From positions 207,880 through 271,879 of the forward strand of contig NZ_BEXF01000009.1 in NCBI RefSeq assembly GCF_002897295.1: a stretch of 64,000 nucleotides of DNA. The letters run 5' to 3'. The notes beneath the pieces are model-generated. The model was not told the origin of the DNA and did not search any database. It saw nothing but the letters and a program-made list of their open reading frames with translations. Positions 25,761 through 35,652 of the stretch are shown here, in pieces. This DNA is from Brevibacillus reuszeri. Lineage in GTDB: Bacteria; Bacillota; Bacilli; Brevibacillales; Brevibacillaceae. The position numbers were made by a program, and so were the translations under genes. The number at the start of each line of letters is the position of its first letter. Position 1 is the stretch's first letter.

Positions 25761-27530
25761 ATGAAAAAAAAGACAAAACCAACGAGAAATCAATGGCGGT
25801 TCACAATACGTAATAAATTACTGGTCATCTCGCTCGCAATCCTGATCATTCCAGCATTGCTGGTAGGAGTTATGAGTATCTGGGTTTCAGCCCGTGAAAG
25901 CGACCTGCAGACACAGACCAATCTTAGAAACACGGTTCATATGGCTGCGGAGCTGATCGTTTCATTAGAGGATGCTGTCAAGATAGGCTCATTACGCAAG
26001 GAAGAGGCACAGGAGAAGATGAAGCAGCTGCTTCTCGGGCCAAAGCAGGCGGATGGTACACGGACAATCAATACAAATATAGATATTGGCGAGCACGGGT
26101 ATTTCTTTGTTCTAAACGACCAGGGTGATCTGGTTGCCCACCCGACACAGGAGGGAGAGAAATTTTGGGACATGCAGACAAGTGACGGCTTTTATCATAT
26201 CCGGGATATGCTTCAGAAGGGTCAGCAGCCAGGAGGTGGAGTTACCGTATATAGGTGGCCGCTGCCAGACTCGAAAGCTGATGCTATGAAAATTGCCTAT
26301 TCTCTAAGGGACCCAAACTGGGGATGGACGATTGTAGCTGGCTCTTATATCAAGGATTATAACGCGGGGCAGCAACGTATTGTGCAAGGCACAGTCTATA
26401 CGCTACTGAGCTGTATTGCAGTCGGAGGGATTATCGTTATCCTTCTCGCGACGCGTCTTACCAAGCCGCTAGTCCAGTTGACGCAGCTGGCCAAACAGGT
26501 CGCTGGTGGCGACTTGTCACAAAGAGCGATTGCCATACATAGCCGGGATGAAATTGGCGACCTCTCCGCCTCCTTCCAGACCATGCACAGCCGATTAAGA
26601 GAGCTGACGCAAGGGCTACTGTCCCATGCTGCTGCCCTGTCATCGTCCTCCCGCGACTTGTCTGTCACCTTCGGGGTGACGACAGCAGCCACAGACCAAA
26701 TTTCCGTATCTGCACAAGAAGTGGCCATGAGCAATGAAACGCAAAAAAGAAGCCTGCAGGAGAGCACCTATGCCATGGAGGAGCTGTCGGCCAGCGCACA
26801 GCGCATCGCATCCACCTCATCGACAGCCTTTGAGGCTTCACAGGCTACCTTAAGCCATGCTGAACATGGAAACGAGCTGATTAGACAGTCAGCGGAGCAA
26901 ATGCTTGCCGTATCCACAATGGTGGGCGACCTCTCACTGATCGTTAATCAGCTAAACAAACGGTCGCATCAGATTGGAGAGATCATTAATGCGATGACGA
27001 CCATTTCGTCGCAAACAAATCTGCTGGCGCTGAATGCAGCGATCGAGGCTGCACGGGCGGGTGAGGAGGGCAAAGGATTTGCAGTTGTTGCGGATGAGAT
27101 CAGAAAGCTGGCGGAGCGCTCCAGGATATCCGCGATGGAGGTCACTGAGCTGATTCAGGCTATTCTCGCCGATATTAATAAAGCCGCCACTGCTATGGAT
27201 CAAGGGGAGCAGGAGGTGCAGACTGGCGTTGATTCCATCCGGGACTCGGGGGAAGCGTTCCAAAGAATTCTGGTCGCAACACGTAGCGCCGTGTATCACG
27301 TACAGGAGACATCAGCTGCAGCTGAACAAATATCCGCAAGCTCCCAGGAGTTCCATGCTTCCCTGCTGGAGATCGATCACATGGCGGTTCGGTCCAACGA
27401 TCTGGCACAGACGATTTCCACCAACACTGCTGGACAGCTTTCAGCCATGGAAGAAATCTCTGCATCAGCGGATTTGATGAGTCGGATATCAGAAGAACTG
27501 CTTCAGCTCGTGAAGCAGTTCAAACTATAA
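25761..27530 (+). CDS. Methyl-accepting chemotaxis protein with single Cache sensor
   Basis: The protein has about 589 residues: a transmembrane helix near residue 20, an extracytoplasmic single-Cache domain ([35 protein letters not shown]), a second transmembrane helix around 205-225, HAMP, and the conserved signalling tip ([34 protein letters not shown]). It should bind a small ligand outside the cell and modulate CheA. The start at 25761 is chosen for GGGAGGATATAC; an upstream in-frame start at 25725 lacks a site. It is monocistronic. The ligand is not predictable. Confidence 0.93.
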   Translation: MKKKTKPTRNQWRFTIRNKLLVISLAILIIPALLVGVMSIWVSARESDLQTQTNLRNTVHMAAELIVSLEDAVKIGSLRKEEAQEKMKQLLLGPKQADGTRTINTNIDIGEHGYFFVLNDQGDLVAHPTQEGEKFWDMQTSDGFYHIRDMLQKGQQPGGGVTVYRWPLPDSKADAMKIAYSLRDPNWGWTIVAGSYIKDYNAGQQRIVQGTVYTLLSCIAVGGIIVILLATRLTKPLVQLTQLAKQVAGGDLSQRAIAIHSRDEIGDLSASFQTMHSRLRELTQGLLSHAAALSSSSRDLSVTFGVTTAATDQISVSAQEVAMSNETQKRSLQESTYAMEELSASAQRIASTSSTAFEASQATLSHAEHGNELIRQSAEQMLAVSTMVGDLSLIVNQLNKRSHQIGEIINAMTTISSQTNLLALNAAIEAARAGEEGKGFAVVADEIRKLAERSRISAMEVTELIQAILADINKAATAMDQGEQEVQTGVDSIRDSGEAFQRILVATRSAVYHVQETSAAAEQISASSQEFHASLLEIDHMAVRSNDLAQTISTNTAGQLSAMEEISASADLMSRISEELLQLVKQFKL

Positions 27531-27553
27531 GCCCGGCAACTGGGAGAAAATCA

Positions 27554-27590
27554 AACCCTATATGCTTATGCGATGTTGTAGGGTTCCTTT
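27554..27590 (+). terminator. Hairpin after the chemoreceptor gene
   Basis: AACCCTA (27554-27560) pairs with TAGGGTT (27579-27585); the T-tail is weak. The 250 bases from here to the next promoter show no gene. Confidence 0.5.
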
Positions 27591-27839
27591 GAAACGGGGA
27601 TAGCTACTATGGTTTTAGATCATGCATGAATGAGTCAGCTTGTGGAGAATTACGCAGATATCTATAGTCAGTGAGTATTGAAAAAGTCATATGATTCTTT
27701 CGTGATTATGATCGAACTGCGTAAAGTGCACCCATAGCAACTAATCTCTCTTGATGGAGAGAACGGCTTTTTGGATAGGGAGAGAATTCATGCACCTCTA
27801 TTTCTGACGTGGACATGTAATCTCTGAAAATTTGCCCCC

Positions 27840-27868
27840 TTGAATTAGAAGGACAAATCTGATAGATT
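27840..27868 (+). promoter_or_regulatory. Candidate sigma-A promoter for the lysine riboswitch-dapA transcript
   Basis: TTGAAT (27840-27845) and TAGATT (27863-27868) lie 17 bases apart, and initiation would fall about 35 bases before the riboswitch. Hexamers are only moderate matches. Confidence 0.45.
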
Positions 27869-27908
27869 TAGTGTTAATTAAATATCTTCTTACTTCAAAC
27901 CATTTGAA

Positions 27909-28148
27909 GTGAGGATAGAGGCGCAAAGACCATTAGTACACAGTTGGAGGATAATGAGGTCCTGAGATGATTGTGGAAAGGGGGATTTGCCGAAGCCTAT
28001 AAGATTCTCATTTGTCTTAGGGCTGGTTCTGCTATTGAATAAATACAGAACTGTCATATAGGGAACTATATGGAGGGCTATCTCACGCACGGGAACTTGA
28101 TTTGTTTATGTTTCTATTGCAGCAGCGAGCCTTCGTTGCTGCTTTTTT
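27909..28148 (+). promoter_or_regulatory. Lysine riboswitch (L-box) with terminator, upstream of dapA
   Basis: The aptamer (27909-28086) has P1 GTGAGGATAG with CTATCTCAC and the L-box landmarks ATAGAGGCGCAAAG, GTGGAAAGGGGGATTTGCCG, AGCCTATAAG, GGGCTGG and TGGAGGGCTATCTCAC. It closely follows the Bacillus lysC leader. The expression platform is the stem 28119-28128 with 28133-28142 and six T residues. Lysine binding should favour termination and lower dapA expression. Confidence 0.93.
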
Positions 28149-28199
28149 GCGTTGATTCTGCCTCTGATTTATAGAAAATAATAGTTAGGGTGAGGAAAA

Positions 28200-29072
28200 A
28201 TGTATTTTGGCCAAGTTTTAACCGCTATGGTTACACCGTTTGATCAAAATGGTGATGTTGATTTTAACGCGACGAGAACGTTAGTAAATTATTTAATTGA
28301 AAATGGCACAGATGGATTGGTAGTCGCAGGAACAACAGGTGAATCCCCTACCTTATCAAATGAGGAAAAGGTAGAGTTATTTAAATTTGTAGTAGACGTA
28401 GTAGGCGGTAGAATACCTGTTATAGCAGGAACTGGTTCGAATAATACCAGGGCATCCATCAGTTTAACCAAACAGGCTGAAGCAGCTGGTGTTGATGGAA
28501 TTATGCTTGTGGCTCCATACTACAACAAGCCATCCCAAGAAGGTATGTATCAGCACTTTAAAGCCATTGCTGAATCAACATCACTACCAGTTATGCTTTA
28601 TAATATTCCTGGGCGCAGCGTAGTAAATATGTCCGTTGAGACAATTGTTCGCCTATCCCAGATTCCAAATATTGTAGCGATAAAAGAAGCAAACGGCAAT
28701 TTAGATGCTATGGCAGATGTGATCAGCCAAACACCAAATGATTTCACTTTATATAGCGGTGATGACGGTTTAACATTGCCTGTCTTAGGCATTGGCGGTG
28801 CAGGAATTGTTTCCGTCGCCTCCCATATCATTGGAAATGAGATGCAGGAAATGATCAACCTCTTTAAAAACGGAAATATCGAAGCAGCAGCTGCAGCCCA
28901 TCGCAAACTGCTTCCGATTATGAATGCACTATTTGCTGCCCCAAGCCCATCACCGGTGAAAGCAGCGCTAAATCTGAAAGGAATCAACGTCGGCGGCGTC
29001 CGCCTTCCAATGGTTCCACTAACCGCTGAAGAAACAAACACATTACAAAGCGTCCTGCAGCAGCTCGTATAA
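28200..29072 (+). CDS. dapA: 4-hydroxy-tetrahydrodipicolinate synthase
   Basis: The 290-residue product has the DapA fold motifs GTTGESPTLSNEEK, VAPYYNKPSQEGMYQHF (with the catalytic Tyr), YNIPGRS and the Schiff-base Lys in IVAIKEANGN. It condenses pyruvate with aspartate semialdehyde, the first step committed to diaminopimelate and lysine. It is a single gene behind a lysine riboswitch, so control by end product is direct. GGGTGAGGAAAA is the ribosome binding site. A stand-alone, riboswitch-controlled copy suggests a biosynthetic role rather than one in sialic acid aldolase chemistry. Confidence 0.95.
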   Translation: MYFGQVLTAMVTPFDQNGDVDFNATRTLVNYLIENGTDGLVVAGTTGESPTLSNEEKVELFKFVVDVVGGRIPVIAGTGSNNTRASISLTKQAEAAGVDGIMLVAPYYNKPSQEGMYQHFKAIAESTSLPVMLYNIPGRSVVNMSVETIVRLSQIPNIVAIKEANGNLDAMADVISQTPNDFTLYSGDDGLTLPVLGIGGAGIVSVASHIIGNEMQEMINLFKNGNIEAAAAAHRKLLPIMNALFAAPSPSPVKAALNLKGINVGGVRLPMVPLTAEETNTLQSVLQQLV

Positions 29073-29292
29073 TTCACAAAGGGAGCTCCTCTCAAGCAAT
29101 GCCATTTACGGTTATTCATTTCGTTCGTAGAGCAGCCTATCGAACATTTACACCCCAAAACGGGGGAGGAGATAGACCGCATACGAAAATTTTACGCATA
29201 ACTCTAATTCAGTGAATAAGGAGCTTTCCATCATCATTGTTATCGCGTCCAGCCTGGCCAGTTACAATACTAAGAAAGCCCTAATTAATCAG

Positions 29293-29319
29293 CCCGATAA
29301 TGTTTATTATCGGGTTTTT
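29293..29319 (+). terminator. Terminator downstream of dapA
   Basis: CCCGATAA (29293-29300) and TTATCGGG (29307-29314) form a perfect stem followed by TTTTT. It lies 220 bases after the dapA stop, with no visible gene between. Confidence 0.85.
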
Positions 29320-29527
29320 GACATTCCTACTAATTTGGCAAACGCATAACGAACGGCAACCAAACTACGATAATGCAGCTCGAGTCGTGAAGCGGATCGA
29401 ACCTTTTATAGATTTCTGCAAGGAAAAAGGTCGGAATCAACACCGCTATAAATGAACTGAAACGGTTAATTCGCTAGGCAAGCGCGTTTCTGTTCGGGAA
29501 TTTCCAAAATCCATCTGCAATTTTTTC

Positions 29528-29701
29528 GAATTGAAGAAAGAAGCGCCTTACGCCTACAAAGATATTACACCGGTTATTAAGTCGAATGTGGATCATTGCA
29601 TGGCTACGATTGTGGCCGAAGTGGCGCCGGTTGCAACCGTGAAGGGGTTAGTAGCACATTGGTGTGATACGTGGTGCACATACCATAATACGAAGCAGTA
29701 A
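29528..29701 (+). pseudogene. Decayed 3' end resembling an RtcB-type RNA ligase
   Basis: The frame ELKKEAPYAYKDITPVI...VAPVATVKG resembles the RtcB C-terminus, which typically ends in AYKDI...VKG. The frame upstream is broken by a stop near 29455, and no start exists. The reading then runs past VKG for another 19 codons. The resemblance rests on a short stretch; a different parent gene is possible. The 29320-29527 stretch also looks like decayed coding DNA (RIEPFIDFCKEKGRNQ). Confidence 0.4.
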
Positions 29702-29860
29702 CCCTAATTACTAATAACGAATAAAGTTCCTTTATCGATCCATCGAATCAACAAATACAGGTATTTTTTTGGAATACAAACTATTCTGGTGGGCAAAATA
29801 TTCCATGGGACTGTCGCTTGAAGGGTAGCTTCCCAATCACAAAACACGGGAGTGAGTAGC

Positions 29861-30139
29861 ATGGCTGAAAACACCGAGCGTAATCAGAACGATGCTGATG
29901 ACCTTAGCACTACCAATACGGTCGGCAGAGACACAGGTGAAACTGTAGGAACCATTGGCGGTACTGCTGTAGGAGCTGCGTTGGGTTCTGTTTTTGGACC
30001 AATTGGCACCATTGCAGGTGCCGTTGCAGGTGGTGCATTGGGTAACAAGATGGGTGAGGGTGCAGGGAGTGGCAACAACGATACCAAAAACTTGAGGGAT
30101 ACTGATGGTAACGACGCTGCCACGAATCGAACAGAATAA
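29861..30139 (+). CDS. Small glycine-zipper protein
   Basis: The 92-residue protein has a polar N-terminus and a central Gly/Ala-rich stretch (TVGTIGGTAVGAALGSVFGP, then AGAVAGGALGNKMGEG) with GxxxG spacing, followed by an Asn/Asp-rich polar tail. Glycine-zipper segments of this kind insert in membranes or oligomerise. The role is unknown; similar small proteins are often general-stress or spore-associated, which is not shown here. CGGGAGTGAGTAGC supports the ATG at 29861. Confidence 0.75.
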   Translation: MAENTERNQNDADDLSTTNTVGRDTGETVGTIGGTAVGAALGSVFGPIGTIAGAVAGGALGNKMGEGAGSGNNDTKNLRDTDGNDAATNRTE

Positions 30140-30174
30140 GTAGAGCAATACAATCTATTAGTGATGAATAGTGG

Positions 30175-30200
30175 GGTGCAGGGGAGAACCTGCACCTCTT
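30175..30200 (+). terminator. Terminator of the glycine-zipper gene
   Basis: GGTGCAGG (30175-30182) pairs with CCTGCACC (30189-30196), followed by TCTTT. Confidence 0.8.
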
Positions 30201-30377
30201 TAACTTGTGAAGGAAGAAACTTCATTGAGGAACAGTGTTAAGTTCCTTATTCCATTCGTTCGAGAAGTATATCAAATTTAAAATGTTCAGAAAAATATCT
30301 TTCATATAATTTTTTTCGGCGAAAAATTTCTGTCGCAATATGAGCGTCTAAATTGCTGATTTTACGTGCAAACAACG

Positions 30378-30396
30378 ATGGCATAATTGTTGCAAA
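30378..30396 (+). promoter_or_regulatory. Third sigma-54 promoter
   Basis: ATGGCATAATTGTTGCAAA keeps GG and GC ten bases apart and differs from the consensus only by T in place of the last C of TGGCAC. It is 40 bases upstream of an AAAGGAGG site. No activator gene is adjacent, so one of the two enhancer proteins in the window or an outside one would be needed. Confidence 0.75.
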
Positions 30397-30435
30397 TCTT
30401 TTCTTGCAAGTTCGAAATAAAGGAGGAAAACAACA

Positions 30436-30549
30436 GTGACAGTTGATTTGCCTGAAGAGGTGGCAGGGCTATTCGCCTTCCTTGCGTGCGATGAGTCGGC
30501 TTATATCACAGGACAGCTGATTCCGATTGATGGTGGCGAACTGGCTTAA
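30436..30549 (+). pseudogene. C-terminal remnant of a short-chain dehydrogenase/reductase
   Basis: A GTG start behind AAAGGAGGAAAACAACA opens a 37-codon frame, VAGLFAFLACDESAYITGQL, then IPIDGGELA. This is the standard SDR C-terminus and nothing more. The promoter and ribosome binding site have been joined to the last seventh of the gene, consistent with an internal deletion. A functional micro-peptide is unlikely, but translation may feed the next gene. Confidence 0.8.
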
Positions 30550-30571
30550 TTTGAAAAAGGGAGGAATCAAT

Positions 30572-31894
30572 ATGGCGGCAAAAGATTGGAAAGAAATCGT
30601 ACAGGAATGGGTCGAGCGCAATGAGCAGCATATCGTCGAGCTGTTGCAAGAACTGGTCCGCTTCAAAAGTGTGAATCCGAATTTTTTGGAACGACCTGAA
30701 GCGAGTGAAAGTGACAAACTACAGGAGTTCCTGAAGGATTACTTGCTTTCGATGGGGCTTACTGTAGATAAGTGGGATGTATATGAGGGACAACCCAACG
30801 TAGTGGCGTCCATAAAAGGAAAATCTCGAGACAATACGCTTATCCTGAATGGCCATGTCGATGTCGTCCCAGAAGGGGACATAAGCCGCTGGAGTGTCGA
30901 TCCCTGGAAGGCTGAGATTCATGGAGGCAGGTTGTATGGTAGAGGCTCCATGGACATGAAGGCGGGTGTGGTGAGCAATATCATGGTGGCCAAGTTTCTC
31001 GCGGATTTGGGCGTGGAATTGAATTCTGATCTGGATCTTCATATCGTCATTGATGAAGAGAACGGCGGAGCTGGCACTCGCGCTGTGCTGGACCGCGGGT
31101 ATCGCGGTGCCGGTGTAATCGTCACGGAACCGACCGACGGCACCATCAATCCGGTAGAAGGCGGGCTTCATTGGGCGCGGGTTTCGGTAAAAGGAGTCGC
31201 TGCACACTCGGCTTGGCGCTATCGTCACATTTATCCTGGTTATGAGCGGACCGGTGTGAATGCGATTGAGAAGGCAATGAAAATCATTCAGGCAACCTCG
31301 GAGCTGGAACGAGACTGGGGTTTGAATCGACGTCACCCGCTGTTGCCTCCAGGGGCAAACGCGATCAATGCGGGCGTCATGCTGGCTGGAGCGGGTGTCA
31401 AAAACGGAATTCCCGAAACGATAACGAATCCAGCGATTATTCCGGATTATTGCGTCATTGAGTACGACATCAAGTATTTACCGACGGAGAACTCGGAAGC
31501 CATCAAGCGAGAATTTGAAGCTGCCGTTAGTGCAGCGGCCATTACCGACAGCTGGTTGCGCGAAAATCCGCCTTTAGTGGAATGGGGGCTACGAGGTGTC
31601 GACTTCCCACCAGTCAATACGCCATTGGATCATGATATTGTCAAAATCATTGCCGACGGTCAAGCAGGATTTGGGATCTCACCAGTGTATCAAGGATTTG
31701 TAGCCGTGTGCGATGTGGCCTGGTATGCAGGTCGCAACATTCCGGGCGTGATTTACGGACCGGTCGGTGCACAACCGCACGGGCCAGATGAGTACGTGGA
31801 GCTGGACTCGCTGTTTGAGGTGACCAAGGTGCTGATTTTGTCAGCATTGAAATGGTATGGAATCTTAGGCGATGACGAAAAAGAAAAGGAGTGA
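30572..31894 (+). CDS. M20-family metallopeptidase/deacylase (ArgE/DapE type)
   Basis: The 440-residue product has the ArgE/DapE zinc motifs LILNGHVDVVPEGD, YGRGSMDMKAG and VIDEENGGAGTRA, and a late PVGAQPHGPDEYVEL with the last ligand. It should hydrolyse an N-acyl or carbamoyl amide bond in the cytoplasm. It sits between an SDR remnant and an NCS1 permease under a sigma-54 promoter, so its substrate may be what the permease imports, for example a hydantoin-, allantoate- or N-acyl-type compound (inference). GGGAGGAATCAAT fixes the start at 30572. Confidence 0.9.
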   Translation: MAAKDWKEIVQEWVERNEQHIVELLQELVRFKSVNPNFLERPEASESDKLQEFLKDYLLSMGLTVDKWDVYEGQPNVVASIKGKSRDNTLILNGHVDVVPEGDISRWSVDPWKAEIHGGRLYGRGSMDMKAGVVSNIMVAKFLADLGVELNSDLDLHIVIDEENGGAGTRAVLDRGYRGAGVIVTEPTDGTINPVEGGLHWARVSVKGVAAHSAWRYRHIYPGYERTGVNAIEKAMKIIQATSELERDWGLNRRHPLLPPGANAINAGVMLAGAGVKNGIPETITNPAIIPDYCVIEYDIKYLPTENSEAIKREFEAAVSAAAITDSWLRENPPLVEWGLRGVDFPPVNTPLDHDIVKIIADGQAGFGISPVYQGFVAVCDVAWYAGRNIPGVIYGPVGAQPHGPDEYVELDSLFEVTKVLILSALKWYGILGDDEKEKE

Positions 31895-31902
31895 TAAAGC
31901 GC

Positions 31903-33315
31903 GTGGAAATAAATCAGAGTCCTCATACTGATACTGATGTGTTCAAAAAATATCGCCAACCGAAAAACGTAGAGCAGTATGGAATCGAACAAGTTCCTGA
32001 AGAAAAGAGAACAGTGAAATGGTATGACATTTTTTTCATGATTATCAATTTTTTAATGAATCCTGGCATGATTCTGATTGGCGGCGTGGCGGTTGCGTCT
32101 GGCTTATCATTCTGGGCGGCGATTACCTCCGTTGTCCTGGGGATCGCGGTCGCCTTTGGCGCTTATCTCGTCATGGCTACGATCGGCGTTGATCACGGCG
32201 TATCAGGTGCGGTTGCGACGCGGATGGTCTATGGCGTCAGAGGCTCAAAATACACAGTGTCGCTTTTTCGTGCGATCACGGCCATCTATTGGTTTTCCAT
32301 TCAAACTATCGTGGGAGCGGCCGCTATCGTAGTGGTCATCAACAAGCTGTTTCAGACGGAAGTGAGCGTTGTCGCTGTCAGCTTAACTTTTGCAATATTC
32401 CAAATTGTTATCGCCACTTTCGGTTACAACTGGCTTAAGTTTCTATCTCGCGTGGCACTGCCAATCAAACTTATCGCACTGATTTTCGTCTGTTATCTGT
32501 TCATGACCCATGATGATCCGAACTATGCGATACCCAAAGTGTTCGGATACGAAGGAACAATCGGTTGGGGGTGGGGCGCATTCATCGTTTCCTTGAACTC
32601 ATTGACAGCGATTTGGCTGTCGATGACCACCGATGCGGCGGACTTTTGCCGCTACTCGCGAACCCGCGTTGACATGTGGATCGGCACCATGGCAGCAGCG
32701 TGCATAGGTACATTTACCTCAGCGTTTGTCGGCGCTTATTCTGCGGCTGCAACACTTGGAAAAGTGCCAAATGGGCTGGAGGGAGCAGCTTCTATTGCGA
32801 GCAGCGGCATAGCCCTATTCATCATCCTGCTTCTGGTCGTGCTGGATAACTGGACGATCAACGTCTTGAACATCTATACCGGATCGCTCTCGGTTGTAAA
32901 TATGATTCCAAAGCTCGGCCGCTTTTGGGCCACTCTGATCGTTTCCGTCATTGGGGTCGGCTTGTCCATTTTCCCAACGATGTTAGATAAGTTGCAAGGG
33001 ACGATGACGGTCTCCGGAATTTTCTACGCGCCATTGGCTGCCATTTTGATAACTGATTATGTGTTGGTGAAAAAAGGAAGGCTGGTTGTCGATCAGCTCT
33101 TTGATGATCATGGCATCTACCGGTATACAAACGGCTGGAATGTACCGGCACTCATTTGGACAGTATTCGGATTCTTTATCTATCAAGTAACGCCACCAGA
33201 ATACTTCCAATCAGCTATTTGCCTGATCCTCACGGGGCTGGGCTATTATTTGCATCAAAGGCTAACTGGACAAGTCCGTAAACAGCAGGAGAAACTGACA
33301 AGGATCAGTGCATAA
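31903..33315 (+). CDS. NCS1-family nucleobase/hydantoin permease (cytosine permease-like)
   Basis: The 470-residue product has 12 hydrophobic helices and the NCS1 pattern: EQVPEEKRTVKWYDIFFMII before helix 1, GVSGAVATRMVYGVRGS, and TDAADFCRYSRT in the middle loop. Relatives import cytosine, purines, allantoin or hydantoins. I prefer the GTG at 31903, 11 bases after AAAAGGAG; an in-frame GTG at 31891 overlaps that site and the previous stop. It forms an operon with the M20 gene and ends at a strong terminator. Confidence 0.9.
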   Translation: MEINQSPHTDTDVFKKYRQPKNVEQYGIEQVPEEKRTVKWYDIFFMIINFLMNPGMILIGGVAVASGLSFWAAITSVVLGIAVAFGAYLVMATIGVDHGVSGAVATRMVYGVRGSKYTVSLFRAITAIYWFSIQTIVGAAAIVVVINKLFQTEVSVVAVSLTFAIFQIVIATFGYNWLKFLSRVALPIKLIALIFVCYLFMTHDDPNYAIPKVFGYEGTIGWGWGAFIVSLNSLTAIWLSMTTDAADFCRYSRTRVDMWIGTMAAACIGTFTSAFVGAYSAAATLGKVPNGLEGAASIASSGIALFIILLLVVLDNWTINVLNIYTGSLSVVNMIPKLGRFWATLIVSVIGVGLSIFPTMLDKLQGTMTVSGIFYAPLAAILITDYVLVKKGRLVVDQLFDDHGIYRYTNGWNVPALIWTVFGFFIYQVTPPEYFQSAICLILTGLGYYLHQRLTGQVRKQQEKLTRISA

Positions 33316-33360
33316 AGAGGAGAGAAACTTATAGAAAATGATACGGACCGATATTGCCTA

Positions 33361-33397
33361 AGAGCTGCGAACAAACCGCAGCTCTTTCTCTTTTTCT
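33361..33397 (+). terminator. Terminator of the M20-NCS1 operon
   Basis: AGAGCTGCG (33361-33369) and CGCAGCTCT (33377-33385) form a perfect 9-bp stem, followed by TTCTCTTTTTCTC. Confidence 0.9.
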
Positions 33398-33598
33398 CTC
33401 TTTAAAAAATATGTAAAGAAATACACAAAGGTAGATGAATTTTATAAAAACATCTCCTTTAATCCCGAGTCCAGCTAATAGTGAAGGAGCATCAACGGAT
33501 TTGGTAGCCGGGCATTATAGTAATCGAGGACTTTAATTTAGGGTCCAAAACTACCAATTCTTTTTGATATTCATCAAACAGAGTTCGTGGAATCGTCA

Positions 33599-33629
33599 TT
33601 GACCTTGACACATTGTTATGGCATAGAAT
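33599..33629 (+). promoter_or_regulatory. MerR-type promoter (19-bp spacer) of the broken aguA copy
   Basis: TTGACC (33599-33604) and TAGAAT (33624-33629) are separated by 19 bases, the overlong spacing typical of MerR-activated promoters. The spacer TTGACACATTG segment is shared with the promoter of the second copy at 36630-36660. Confidence 0.65.
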
Positions 33630-33662
33630 GGGTTTTACATTCGGAGAAGGAGTGAAAACCTT

Positions 33663-34617
33663 GTGAGAAGTAACGAAAATATGGCCTTTTATATGCCAGC
33701 AGAATGGGAAAAACATGAGGGAACGTGGCTCCAATGGCCCCACAATGGAACAAACAAAGGCGATGGTTACAGAGAGAAGCTGGATGATATTTGGGTAACA
33801 ATGACCAAAGAGCTGCACTATGGAGAAAATGTGCATATTGTTGCATGCAACGATACAGAAAAAGAGCATATTGAATCTAAATTGATTGAAGCAAAGGTAA
33901 ATATGGATAAAATTGATTTTTTGATTCAAGAAACGGATGACATTTGGATAAGAGATAATGGTCCAACATTTGTGAAAGATGACAATAGTAATCTTGTACT
34001 AAAGAATTGAGGCTAGTGTTTGCCTGGAAGGCGGAGGAATTGAAGTAAATGGAATAGGTAGCTTATTGGCAACAAAAACCTCCATCCTAAACGATAATCG
34101 AAACCCTTCGCTTCGCAAGGAAGAAATCGAAAGTGTGTTATCCAAGTATTTAGGTGTAACGAACATTATTTGGATATCGGGGCTTCGTGGGGAGGATAAC
34201 CATGATGAAGTAACAGACTACCACATCGATGGTGCCGCCCGCTTCTCAAATGAAAATACGATCCTCTATGAATATGACCCGTTTGGAGAAAGTGAAGCAC
34301 AGCTTTTGGAAGCGTATGAAAGGCATTATCAGGAACTACGACAAGCAAGAAATACGGATGGAGAGCCTTTTCAACTCATTCCTGTACCTGTAACAAGAAA
34401 AAAAGTGAAAGAAGCTGATTCTAAAGGTTCCTATCTAAACTTTTACATAGGAAATGAAGTTGTTTTGGTTCCTATCTATGGTGATGAACATGACAAGTTA
34501 GGTCTTCAGATTATTGAAGGGCAATTCCCCGGAAGAAGAATTGTCGGTATCAATGTCAGTAAATTGTATCCGTACGGTGGCATGATTCACTGCGTAACTC
34601 AGCAACAACCTCAGTAA
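33663..34617 (+). pseudogene. aguA: Agmatine deiminase, broken copy
   Basis: The first 115 codons (YMPAEWEKHEGTWLQWPHNG ... DDIWIRDNGPTFVKD) and the last 183-200 codons (CLEGGGIEVNG, DYHIDGAARFSN, GGMIHCVTQQ with the catalytic Cys) are near-identical in plan to the intact copy at 36697-37743. About 35 codons (the WNFNGWGNKYPYENDAK part) are missing and the frame shifts near 34008-34015. The start is GTG behind GAAGGAGTGAAAACC. The lost segment belongs to the active-site face, so the product should be dead. The aguB gene follows directly. Confidence 0.9.
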
Positions 34618-34658
34618 TTATTTCAATTTAATAGAATTTTAAGAAGGGGGTATGCTTC

Positions 34659-35531
34659 ATGATGGAAAGAAAGGTGAAAGTAGGTTTGATCCAGCATTCT
34701 TGTGGAGCAGATAGACAAGAAAACGTAGATAAGGCGATTGCGTTGATCCGGCAAGCGGCGGAGCAAGGAGCACAAGTGATTTGCACGCAAGAGTTGTTTG
34801 ATGCCATGTATTTTCCGCAAGTCATAGATGTCGAGAAATACAACTGGGCAGAACCGTTAGATGGTCCTACCTGGACTACAATCAGGGACTTATCCAGGGA
34901 ATTAGGTGTCACGCTAATTTGTTCCCTTTATGAGTATGCTGCAGCTGGAATGTATTTTAATACGGTTGCCGTATATGAGGATGGTCAATATCTGGGAAAA
35001 TACAGAAAGCATCACATTCCTGAAGGTCCGCAATATCTTGAAAAATACTATTTCACTCCAGGCGATACAGGCTACCCCGTTTTCAAAACAAAACACGGAA
35101 CCATCGCAGTGCTCATTTGCTGGGATGAATGGTTCCCAGAGCCTTCGAGAATTGTGGCCCTAAAAGGTGCGGAAATCGTTTTTTACCCCTCAGCAATTGG
35201 TTCAGAACCGGATCACCCAGATTTAGACACATCACAATCTTGGATGGACGCAATCAAAGCACATGGTATTCACAACGGAATGTTTATCGCTGCCGTGAAT
35301 CGAGTTGGTAGGGAAGATGCAACAGATGGAAGTGGGCACATGACGTTCTATGGTAGAAGCTTTTTAAGCAATCCTTTGGGCCAAATCTTAATTGAATCGA
35401 AAACGAACGAAGATGAAGTCCTTGTGCAAGAAATAGATCTGAACGAAATAAAACGTACAAGAGATATCCTGCAATTCCACCGGGACAGAAGACCCGATTC
35501 CTATAGTGAAATACTTAAAGTTTCCCTATGA
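34659..35531 (+). CDS. aguB: N-carbamoylputrescine amidase
   Basis: The 290-residue nitrilase-superfamily enzyme has the Glu-Lys-Cys triad in ICTQELFDAMYF, YRKHHIPEGPQYLEKYYF and VLICWDEWFPEP, and the family C-terminus ILQFHRDRRPDSY. It turns N-carbamoylputrescine into putrescine, CO2 and ammonia, the step after agmatine deiminase. It stands directly after the broken aguA, and a working aguA lies downstream, so the pathway can still run. AAGAAGGGGG sits 8 bases before the ATG. Confidence 0.95.
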   Translation: MMERKVKVGLIQHSCGADRQENVDKAIALIRQAAEQGAQVICTQELFDAMYFPQVIDVEKYNWAEPLDGPTWTTIRDLSRELGVTLICSLYEYAAAGMYFNTVAVYEDGQYLGKYRKHHIPEGPQYLEKYYFTPGDTGYPVFKTKHGTIAVLICWDEWFPEPSRIVALKGAEIVFYPSAIGSEPDHPDLDTSQSWMDAIKAHGIHNGMFIAAVNRVGREDATDGSGHMTFYGRSFLSNPLGQILIESKTNEDEVLVQEIDLNEIKRTRDILQFHRDRRPDSYSEILKVSL

Positions 35532-35596
35532 CAAATGAAAAGCTCATTGTAGACGATCGGATTTTTTCCTGAGATAAATAATTTTTGTCCGGTAAA

Positions 35597-35630
35597 GGGT
35601 TACAGTCTCTGATGTGGCTGTAGCCCTATA
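35597..35630 (+). terminator. Terminator after aguB
   Basis: GGGTTACAG (35597-35605) pairs with CTGTAGCCC (35618-35626) with one G-T pair. The tail is TATAT, so efficiency may be modest. Confidence 0.65.
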
Positions 35631-35652
35631 TATAAACAGTATTTCTTGAAGA

